DNA of 64,000 nucleotides, taken from positions 2,557,074 to 2,621,073 of the forward strand of contig NW_006767433.1 in NCBI RefSeq assembly GCF_000264995.1. The letters are read 5' to 3'. The notes under the pieces are model-generated. The model was not told the origin of the DNA. It made no database searches and was given only the letters and a program-made list of their open reading frames with translations. The DNA is from Punctularia strigosozonata HHB-11173 SS5 (Eukaryota > Basidiomycota > Agaricomycetes > Corticiales > Punctulariaceae). Below are positions 56,320 through 64,000 of this stretch, in pieces (positions within the stretch are counted from its first letter, which is position 1; the number at the start of each line of letters is the position of its first letter). The translations under genes were made by a program, and so were the position numbers.

Positions 56320-59300
56320 ATGGACGCCTCGCACCAGTCCCAGAAGCCCACTCGCACGCAGACGTCGCGATGGGGGCGTCGCAAGTCCGTCAGGGATGTC
56401 CCCGGAGACGGCGCTCGATCGTCCTCGTCTCTGCATCAAATCGACAAGGGGAAGGCGAGGGAGCACACCGAGCAACAAGACCCCCCACCCACCCAGCCAC
56501 TGCCCACCTGGGCCCCCGTCCCCTCCATCGTCCCCGACCCCCTCCTTGATCTCCCCGCATGGTACCACTCCGACGTGTTCGAATGGTCTGCCGCCACCGC
56601 CGTCCAGTTCCGGAGGAAGTATCCGTTGCACAACCCCGTCGGTCCGCGATGGTATAGGAACCACCACCTTATCCCGCCCTCAGTCATCCACGGCAATCGC
56701 GCCCCTTCTGTATTCTCCCCCCTCTTCCCTCCCATATCGGTCTCTGGCCACGATAGGCCGGAACACACCATGTCCCTGCCGGTTCCCGTCCGGACGCCCT
56801 CCAGCTCGCCGTCGCCCTCCCCCAATACTTCCCAAGTCCAAGTCAACGACTCGGCGCCGACCAGGACGCGCAAGGTGTCGCACACGGGTCCAGGCGCAGA
56901 TTCTCTCGATGCCTCCGATCCTTCCGGGATCAACTTCCACCATTCCTCGCCCTATGACATTGGCTTGAATCGAGAACGTCACGTCCATACCCAAGACCCT
57001 CCAGAGGTACGTGGCTTTACACACGCTGTATGTTCCAACCCTGATCGAGACGGCTCGCAGTCTACGTACGATCCTCGTTCTCGTCGTCCAAGCTCTGTCC
57101 AAGCGCAACGTCACAAAACCGTCACCCCTTCGCCACTATCTCAGTCCACGTCTGCCGTGCATCTACAAGCCGATAGCGAAGGCGTCGGTCTACCCCGCAA
57201 ACTGAGCAAGCGTAGGACCGGCATTCGAGGCGTCTTCAACGGCCACGCCATCAACGACGTCGCTCCCAAGTCTGTCTCGGCTCCTGCGACGCCCATGGAT
57301 GGGCCGGTGTCGAACCTGTTGACTCCTCCCCCGGCGGACGGCGCAGGCGTGCGCAGGAAGCTCTCTAAGCGAGAGAGCGTAAGGCCCTCCATCGCGGGCA
57401 GCTTGGTCACCGTGGAGAAGCGCGAGAAGCGGGGAAGCATTCTCGGCCGCCTCGCGAAAAAGTTTACGATCATGCGCAAACCCAACAGGGAATCACGCAT
57501 CGAGGCGACAGAGAAGAGAGAGGACGAATGGCAGGACACCAGCGGCGCGCCGACGGGCACGACGACACCGGCGGGGCGGGAGTCGTCTCCGGAGAAGGGC
57601 GCTGAGCCGCGGAAAAGCGGGGAGATGACGAGGCGTGTACCCCCGCCTGCGGTGAACACGACGAACGCCGCCCCGAGAGATCTCGACGCCTTGTATGCAG
57701 GTCTCCGGGATCAGAAAGCCGCGCAGGAGGCGGCGGTGGATCGTTCGTCCATGTCGGTGCTGGACGCTCCGTACTCCATTGGTCGGCTCACGATCGCCAA
57801 TCCGGACGCTCCAAGCTCGACCGAGAACTCCCCTGCGCCGCGAAACGTGCCGTTACCTGCGCTGTCGCAGCAGGTCGAGCAGGTCGCGCCGTCGTCGGCG
57901 GTGGCGCCTACTCCGGAGCAACCTCGCTCGTCGCCGCCGGCTGCTCCTACGCCGGTCGGCACAGCGAACTCGGATGCTGCACCTGCGCCCACTCCGGTAC
58001 CGAACGTGACCTCGCCGCGGCCGCCGTCGCCTATGCTCCCCGAAATCCCCCAAGCAACCTCCCCAATTTCGGAGGCTGCATCGCCGCCCATGATTCCTAG
58101 CGAAGCCGGCGCGATGTCCCCGGTCGAGCATGGCGCATTCACGATGATGAGCATCCCGTCGGAGGTGTCGGTGACGTCTCCTCTCCCGCCGGCGGCTGTG
58201 TTGTCGGCAGCTCCTTGGGCGAACGATTCGCCGAACGATTCGCCGTTATCGAGAGCGTCCATGCTGGCCAATCCCCCTACCCCGCACCCGCCTACAGTGC
58301 CTATCCCTCCCGCAACCGCGCCCGTACCCACGTCTTCCGCGCCCGTCGTGCCGCCGATCATGACCGATAACGTTCGGTCCGTGCGGACATCGTCTCCCAA
58401 GAAACCATCGCAGGAGGAGAGGCAGAGGAAACGGTCACCCAGCAACGGAGAAGACGCGCAATCGCTGCAATCTCCAAGGGAGGAATCGCCGACGAAGATG
58501 CCCAAGTCGTCCGGATCCACGAGGAGCATGCGGCAGACCGAGACGTTCCGCCTTGTGCGCAGCCCTTCGGGAGGTAACGTACCCACAGTGGACGCCATCA
58601 TGGCTAACGGCGAACAGTGGGCTGTCGTTGAGGGGGGTCATAAGCGGAGCAGGACCAAGGATCGCCCGAAGTCGAAGGAGGAGAGCGGGGGGCACAAGGA
58701 GAGCAGACGGGAGAAGCGGCGATCTGAACAGGAGGCCGAGGCGCGCGCGGCCAACGTTCATGCATCCGGATCGCGGTCGTCGATCCCTGCGGAGATGATG
58801 GTACGCGAAGATGTCCGCGAGCGGGAACACCATCAACGCTCGACGCACGACGTCTCGCGTCGTCGGTCGCGGGATATACCTCGTGGAGATAGCCGTGGCG
58901 CATCTCAAGGTGGGCATGATCCCTCCGCTTCGGGTTCTGGCGCCGGGCTCGAGCGGCGCACGTCGACATCTACACGTCCGACGTCTGAGCTTCCCTCTGC
59001 CGCAGACCTCAATGCCCTAAAGGCGCGCGAGGCGTGGGAGATGGAGCGTCTCTTCCGCGGGCGAAGCTTCTATCAACCGGAGCAGCCCGAGTCGATGCGC
59101 ATGCCGTCGCCTGAGCCTGCGCAGCCGAACGGTTACCACCACCAGCCGATGGCGTACCCCGCCCAGGTCGGCTCCGGGTATCCCGCCACGCTCGGCTCAA
59201 GCCACACGTCGTACGTGATGCAGGCGCCGTTCCAAACCGCACCGCAGTCCGCCACCGCGTACTACGCCGTGCCCCCGCCAGTAATCTACCACCAGCCGCC

Positions 59301-59568
59301 GTACAATCCGCAGGACTACGCGAGCCAGCGCCGGTCCGTCTCTCCTCGCGACGATGTCCTGTCGCACCACTCCTACCCGGACCCGAGTTCTCTCGACCTG
59401 ATACCCTCCGAGGCTGGATCGCCTCCGCCTCGCACGAATCCTCTGCCGGCACCGCCGCGGCAGTCGTCCTATAAGCCTCCGCCCATATCGCCGACGCACC
59501 CGGAGGGGACCTCTCCCGAGCTCAACCCGCAATACTGGAAGAGCTACGCGGGCCTCGCCGCCCACTGA
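56320..59568 (+). CDS. Large disordered protein of unknown role
   Basis: One long frame from 56320 (MDASHQSQKPTRTQTSRWGR) to a TGA at 59566-59568, about 1080 residues. Only the N-terminal piece looks folded and conserved: DLPAWYHSDVFEWSAATAVQ followed by FRRKYPLHNPVGPRWYRNHH. A basic segment (KREKRGSILGRLAKKFTIMR) may bind membrane or acidic partners. The rest is Pro/Ser-rich, with a charged stretch (RSKEESGGHKESRREKRRS-like) and a C-terminal block NPQYWKSYAGLAAH that may be a short binding motif. A candidate intron at 57007-57060 (GTACGTGG..CGCAG, 54 nt) is in frame and stop-free, so it may be spliced or retained. I recognise this protein type only from mushroom-forming fungi. Confidence 0.75.
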   Translation: MDASHQSQKPTRTQTSRWGRRKSVRDVPGDGARSSSSLHQIDKGKAREHTEQQDPPPTQPLPTWAPVPSIVPDPLLDLPAWYHSDVFEWSAATAVQFRRKYPLHNPVGPRWYRNHHLIPPSVIHGNRAPSVFSPLFPPISVSGHDRPEHTMSLPVPVRTPSSSPSPSPNTSQVQVNDSAPTRTRKVSHTGPGADSLDASDPSGINFHHSSPYDIGLNRERHVHTQDPPEVRGFTHAVCSNPDRDGSQSTYDPRSRRPSSVQAQRHKTVTPSPLSQSTSAVHLQADSEGVGLPRKLSKRRTGIRGVFNGHAINDVAPKSVSAPATPMDGPVSNLLTPPPADGAGVRRKLSKRESVRPSIAGSLVTVEKREKRGSILGRLAKKFTIMRKPNRESRIEATEKREDEWQDTSGAPTGTTTPAGRESSPEKGAEPRKSGEMTRRVPPPAVNTTNAAPRDLDALYAGLRDQKAAQEAAVDRSSMSVLDAPYSIGRLTIANPDAPSSTENSPAPRNVPLPALSQQVEQVAPSSAVAPTPEQPRSSPPAAPTPVGTANSDAAPAPTPVPNVTSPRPPSPMLPEIPQATSPISEAASPPMIPSEAGAMSPVEHGAFTMMSIPSEVSVTSPLPPAAVLSAAPWANDSPNDSPLSRASMLANPPTPHPPTVPIPPATAPVPTSSAPVVPPIMTDNVRSVRTSSPKKPSQEERQRKRSPSNGEDAQSLQSPREESPTKMPKSSGSTRSMRQTETFRLVRSPSGGNVPTVDAIMANGEQWAVVEGGHKRSRTKDRPKSKEESGGHKESRREKRRSEQEAEARAANVHASGSRSSIPAEMMVREDVREREHHQRSTHDVSRRRSRDIPRGDSRGASQGGHDPSASGSGAGLERRTSTSTRPTSELPSAADLNALKAREAWEMERLFRGRSFYQPEQPESMRMPSPEPAQPNGYHHQPMAYPAQVGSGYPATLGSSHTSYVMQAPFQTAPQSATAYYAVPPPVIYHQPPYNPQDYASQRRSVSPRDDVLSHHSYPDPSSLDLIPSEAGSPPPRTNPLPAPPRQSSYKPPPISPTHPEGTSPELNPQYWKSYAGLAAH

Positions 59569-60044
59569 TGGATGTCCTTGTCTTCATACCCGCGATCGAT
59601 TTCATCTTTGGTTTTATGCTACTAATAACGTTATATTCTGTTTGTTTTTCCTTCCCTTACCGGACCTAGAGGCATGTTTCACCATCACCATCATCCAACG
59701 ATAGCCACGTCCCCACGCATTCACATCTGCCTTGCTTTTGTTTCCTATCTCTGCGGCCTCGGCTGCTCGGAACTATGGCTGTTCATGATGCAATCCCTTC
59801 CACTTTTTGCTGCAATTGCGTTTGATTATTCATTCCAAGGGATCATTACAAAGACTATGCTACAGTACAGTGGGAGTCGCGCTTCCGCCTTTCATCCTGA
59901 ACCAACCGTTTTCATGATAGATGCGAGAATAAAACTGACCGATGCGAAAACAGTAATAGACAAGTATGGCTCCTTTCATACTACAGAGGCAGTGAGGATT
60001 GGAAAACCATGATGCGGACAAACACGGCATAGAAGCGTTTTTGG
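59569..60044. other. Convergent 3' region
   Basis: About 480 bp between the stops of two convergent genes. The stretch is more AT-rich than its surroundings and contains T-rich runs suitable for 3' ends (59600-59660). The 112-codon plus-strand frame at 59674-60012 has no family features. Confidence 0.4.
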
Positions 60045-61850
60045 TCATGGCCTCGTGTAATCAAGCTGGACATGGACGAATGATGAGCCCAGTCGTCTGG
60101 CAACCGAGGGTACTCACTCACGGGGAAATCTGGTTCTGGGTAGTCGTCGAATTGTCGTTCACCGTCGAGGAACCTACGGAGGCGCTGGACTTGGCTTGAC
60201 AGGTACATGATGATGATCTGCATCTTGACGTCGAGCTTGAGGGCAAGCAGCTCTTCGCACGTGCGGAGGGCCTGCGTGCGCGTGGAGACGAACATGTTGC
60301 CCTCAAAGCCGAGCGCCTTGAGGGCGTCGATCATCTCGCCAAATTCGGAACACCACGCGAGCACGCCGAGCTGTGCGGCGCCCGCTCGATCAGCCGTGGA
60401 CATATCGCTCGCGAAACACGAACGGTCTGCTTACCTGACCGTACTGCTTGAATCGCTGGTAGAGGACGTTGGGCGCTGATTTGAGCGCAAAGTCGAACAT
60501 CTCGTTCTGTTCGATCACGCTGGGAAGTGGAACGTATTGTTCCTGTACGGTCGACGGCGCGGACATGGGCGGTGGGGCCTTTTATTTTATTTTATACGTT
60601 GAGGACCAGAAGCCGGAAACGTATAGGTGGAGACTGGCACGTACCTCTCGTCGCGGTGGAGCGTCCTTGAACCATTCGTAGCCCGAATAGTCCATCTCCA
60701 TGCCGAAATCGACGGTCTCTTCGAGCTTGTTGTTGCCGTATGCGTTCATGATGGGCGGGAAATGGGGGCTGGGCGGAGCGGGCGATGCTAGAGGGGTCGG
60801 ATTCTTGGATGCGGTCTGGACCGGAGGAGTCGCGATTCCTTCCCTGGGCGAAGGCGGAACGGGAGATCGCGCCGCGGGGGTAGGGAAGGGCGATTTGTTC
60901 TTGATCGAGCGCTGCGTGGTGGATGGCGCGGGCGTGGCTTGGTGAGAGGTGGGGGACAGCGGTGCCGATGCGGGGAGCGGTACGGCAGCCGGGGACGGGG
61001 GAACTCGCAGGGGCAGCGAGGGGTGCTCGGAGCTGACTACGGTGCCCTGACGGCTACGAGTTGCGCGAGAGCGAGGCGGCGAAGGGGCGATCGGCCACGG
61101 GACGGTGTTGGCCGCGAGAGACGGGGGAAGGAGGAGGGGCGATGGAGAAGGGTGGCTTGACGGTGCTGTCCTGGAAGAGTGCGGGCTGGGGCGCTGTCGT
61201 ACGCTGCGGGGGCTGGCGCCTGGGGTGACGAGCTTTCGCTTGAGGTTGGTGTCGATGCGAGGCGGCGGGACGCGGAAGGGTTGCGGGCCAACAGACTGCG
61301 GAGGAGTGCGATAATGGAACTGAGAGGGCGGACCGGGGCCGTTGGTGGAAGCAAATAATGCGATATCGGCCTCGAGCTCAGGGCCACGAGGCGATGCGGG
61401 TCCGGAGTTCCGGGCGAGGCGTCGAAGGGTCGAGAAAAGTGTCTGGGGTCGGAAGCGGTGACGGAGGGATGGTGCGGCGACGAGGCTCGGGCGGGGGGGA
61501 TCCGAGCTCGACTTGGGTTTGCTCCCGCGAGCGCCTTGCTGCTGTCCGAGTGTTGTCTCAGTCGATCGCGGATCGTCTAGGACGATCGGCAGCTGCGCGT
61601 GGGTGATCTCCACAAACTCGTCGTCCGCGGGTGGTCCGCCTGCGCTGGTTGGCTCGCGCCGGGCCTGATACGGGCTGTGTCGAGCGACACGGTGGAACGG
61701 CGAGTTGGGATTGCGTGGTGGACCGTGGTGGTAGCCTGCAGATCTGGGTGGCTGAAGGCGAGCGGGCGGGTCGAGGCCGTTGACGGCGTGTGCAACGGGT
61801 CGGGCCGAGCTTCGCGTCGGGGCGCGGGGGCTCGGGAGATACGAGTCGCT
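60045..61850 (-). CDS. Pro/Ser-rich protein with a conserved C-terminal helical domain
   Basis: At least four exons; stop at 60047-60045, 5' end unresolved somewhere above 61613. The N-terminal 300 or more residues are Pro/Ser/Arg-rich. The C-terminal exons join in frame to NNKLEETVDFGMEMDYSGYE with WFKDAPPRRE, STVQEQYVPLPSVIEQNEMF, DFALKSAPNVLYQRFKQYGQ, LGVLAWCSEFGEMIDALKAL, GFEGNMFVSTRTQALRTCEE, LLALKLDVKMQIIIMYLSSQ, VQRLRRFLDGERQFDDYPEP and DFPLDYTRP. This about 130-residue all-helical domain looks strongly constrained. I know similar C-termini in other mushrooms but no function. An intron at about 60580-60648 contains an A/T-rich polypyrimidine-poor end (TAAAATAAAATAAAAG), unusual here. 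Confidence 0.7.
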
Positions 61851-62949
61851 CGGCGGAGACGTCGGGAAGGTTCAGTCCTCGATAGTGGACCGATGAGGGG
61901 ACGAAGGGGCCAAATGGAAGGGTAATTAGTTTGCAGGGCCTCGTGTCTACCGTGCGGCTCAGGCGTGCTCAGAGTGCTCTTACTCGGCCGGACGCAGTGA
62001 TACGTAAATATGGAAAGAAACCGTGGCTGAATCCTCCGGGTTTCTTGCCGTTGTCCCAGTCCGACTCGGTTGAACTGTTTCAGTGCTGCATGGCCACCAA
62101 CGCTAGCGGTCCGAAACTGCCTTCGGTGCTGGTTGGAACACCTGCCTTGCAAGATAGTGCGTATCTCGATCCAGATAGCCGTCGCGCTACTGCACATGTG
62201 AACGTCGTCCATCTCATATCACGCTGCAGTACAGACCACGCAGGAACAACTCAATCCGGGGTTGGCGCGCAACTCGACGCCTGCAGAGTAAGCACGGATC
62301 TCTGAGAGACTCGCCGCCGACGACTCAACGCGTGTTTGGGACGACAGCACGCCGATATACATATGCGCACTGGACGGTAAGCACTCGTCGCACAGACTCT
62401 AGCGGATGCCAACAGTACGTTGAGGGATGCACAGCCTGTCATCGTCTGTTCCCCTCCCGGGATCGCCTTATGGCCCACCGAAAGCGTGACCACGATTCAG
62501 AGGAGACCGGGCATATCATCACCTGGAACGATCAGTAGTAACATTGTAACAAATGCCAGGGCACCGGCAGAGATCTTCGCTTTCCCGCCGCGCCACCGCG
62601 ACAATGGCAGGACGGTGCGGGCAACAGCGCCCTGGCTTGATTGATGATCGCTGTGCCCTGGACTGATGCCGGCGTGGGCCACGTAGAACATGTAACAGCG
62701 ATCAACCAACTGAAATTGAGCGCGAGTTGCTGGATGTGAGCAGGATGGAGAGCGTGAAGCTGGGTGCGAAGAGCAAACAAAGCCAAAGCTCGAGCCGAGA
62801 GCGCCATCAGCGAATTCGCTGTTGGCGACCAAGTCGACTTGCGACCAGGCTGGCCTCCTGCGGGACTCCTCCTCCTTCCACCGCTATTCCCCGTTGACCG
62901 TCCGACCATAGCCAGTCTGCCGTCGCTATTTGGTTCCAGGACACGCAGA
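61851..62949. other. Unassigned stretch between two divergent genes
   Basis: About 1.1 kb. It may hold 5' exons of the minus-strand Pro/Ser-rich gene, since that frame is open back to about 61870. It also holds the promoter of the kelch gene. The short frames at 62332-62538 and 62251-62493 show no family features. No repeat or RNA gene was seen. Confidence 0.35.
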
Positions 62950-64000
62950 ATGTCCTTCTTCAGGAAGAAGAACCCACAGCCGCCCCCGCCCCAGCAACAG
63001 GCCCCCCTCGTCGGTCCCAGCGCGAGCGCCGCCCTCGCCCAGATCAGCAAGGACGCCCAGAGCCAGCAGGGCCCCCGCCCGCCCCAGAACGGCGTTCCGC
63101 CCGAACAGTGCGTCCCGCTCTTTCTGCTCCTGCCTTGCCGCAATCCTTGACGACGATGCGCCCCGCATCTGCGCGTTCGTTTCAGACGCGCCGCCGCCTC
63201 CTCCTCCGCAAATGGGCCCCAGTACAACTCCCAACAGCGCTCCGACGCTCGCGCGGGTGGCAGCAGCCCGAGCATGGCCGTCGTCGGCTCCCCTCCCCAG
63301 GGCAGCGCCCTCCAACAGCAGCAGCAGCCGCCCCAGCAGACGAACAACCCCCAGCAGCAGCAGCAGCAGCGGCCGACCTTCCCCTGGTCGACGAAGCGAC
63401 TCACCTTCCCTCCGCCCGTGACGCTCCCCAAGCCAGGCGTAGCGCCGCCCACCTCGCCCTCCCCCTCGCCGTTCCCCCGCTATGGCCACGCCATGCCCAT
63501 GGCCGCGACCGGGAACGGAGAACTGTTCCTTTTCGGAGGCCTCGTCGGCTCGCAAGTGCGAAACGACCTTTACATATTCTCGACTCGCGACCTGTCCGCG
63601 ACGTTGGTTCAGACGGCTGGAGAGACTCCGTCGCCCCGAGTGGGCCACAAAGCTGCCATCGTCAGCAGCGTTTTGATCGTTTGGGGAGGGGAAACCAAGT
63701 CGGAGAGGGGCGTCAAGCCCGAGAAGGAGGACGACGGCCTATATTTGCTCAACCTCGGTACGTCCGGCGCCGTATCCGCAGGCTCGACGCTGACGGGGGG
63801 CACGCGCAGTGTCGAGAGAATGGACGAACGTCAACACTTCGGGTCCGAGTCCGAAGGGACGGTATGGACACGCCGTCACCATGGTCGGCTCCAAGTTTTT
63901 CGTTTACGGAGGCCAAGTCGACGGCGAATTTCTCGGTGACCTCTGGGCTTTCGACCTTAATTCATGTGAGTATAGTCTCCTCCGCAGACAGAGCCTGCTT
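62950..64000 (+). CDS. Kelch-repeat protein, truncated by the window end
   Basis: Start 62950 ([20 protein letters not shown]). A 57-nt intron (about 63107-63163) joins Gln to [12 protein letters not shown], and the Gln-rich linker continues to [12 protein letters not shown]. Kelch blades follow: [58 protein letters not shown], and after another intron (63759-63811) [40 protein letters not shown] and LWAFDLNS. The Gly-Gly pairs and the later Trp define the repeats. Long fungal kelch proteins with this start (Tea1, Kel1) mark growth tips and interact with formins and microtubule ends; that role is inferred. The last donor is at about 63967, and the rest lies beyond the window. Confidence 0.88.

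Noticed and set aside
57711-58601. Minus-strand open frame of 296 codons inside the large disordered protein gene
   Set aside because: Its Gly/Asp-rich composition is what the complement of the Pro/Ser/Ala-rich frame gives; no introns or domains.
62532-63452. Minus-strand open frame of 306 codons opposite the kelch gene
   Set aside because: It is the complement of the Gln/Pro repeat region and has no family match.

Overview
The window reads as nuclear DNA of an Agaricomycete basidiomycete. Genes lie on both strands at about one per 1.6 kb, and most are cut by introns of 50-60 bp with GT..AG ends. Protein families point the same way: PacC with a [12 protein letters not shown] module, a PA28/REG proteasome activator (not found in budding yeast), basidiomycete-type short PAP2, MAPEG and PLC-like genes, and several proteins of unknown role whose style I know only from mushrooms and polypores. 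I cannot name the genus.

Layout. 1-9.3 kb: a membrane protein of unknown role whose 5' end is unresolved, an HST3/4-type sirtuin, RNA polymerase subunit RPB6 (with a 19-nt microexon), an F-box protein and a bacterial-type zinc lipase. 9.9-21.9 kb: a disordered protein with a conserved C-terminal domain, CFD1, an RFC subunit, mitochondrial seryl-tRNA synthetase, a VHS/GAT protein, prefoldin 6, UTP11 and a FAR1-like zinc-binding protein. 22.1-28.9 kb: a GPI-anchored PLC-like protein, a PAP2 phosphatase, an AYR1-like SDR, a microsomal GST and RRB1. 28.9-32.4 kb: the one repeat-rich stretch. It holds a PA28 gene split by what looks like a simple 1.0-kb inversion, and three copies of a tRNA-derived SINE-like repeat. 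32.4-48 kb: TAF1, PacC, a SAM methyltransferase, an acidic protein of unknown role, a myosin regulatory light chain, a Ser/Pro-rich protein, NOP6 and SED5. 48-64 kb: NAD-glycerol-3-phosphate dehydrogenase, an ankyrin-CCCH protein, bifunctional ADE5,7, two large disordered proteins and the 5' end of a kelch protein that leaves the window.

The content is mainly housekeeping: transcription (RPB6, TAF1), DNA replication and chromatin (RFC, sirtuin), Fe-S assembly (CFD1), ribosome assembly (UTP11, RRB1, NOP6), trafficking (SED5, VHS protein), lipid and glycerol metabolism (lipase, AYR1, PAP2, GPD) and purine synthesis (ADE5,7). Several genes form tight divergent pairs: RFC/SerRS 88 bp apart, light chain/Ser-Pro-rich protein 146 bp, VHS/prefoldin 184 bp. 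There are no operons, and I saw no CRISPR, rRNA or intact tRNA gene.

The strongest unusual signals are the inverted and split PA28 gene, the cluster of PacC target sites upstream of pacC itself, the SINE-like family, and an intron-rich gene for a family I.5-type bacterial zinc lipase with all predicted catalytic and zinc residues in place. Splice sites were placed by hand from reading frame and family conservation. Those given to the base keep the frame; others are marked approximate.
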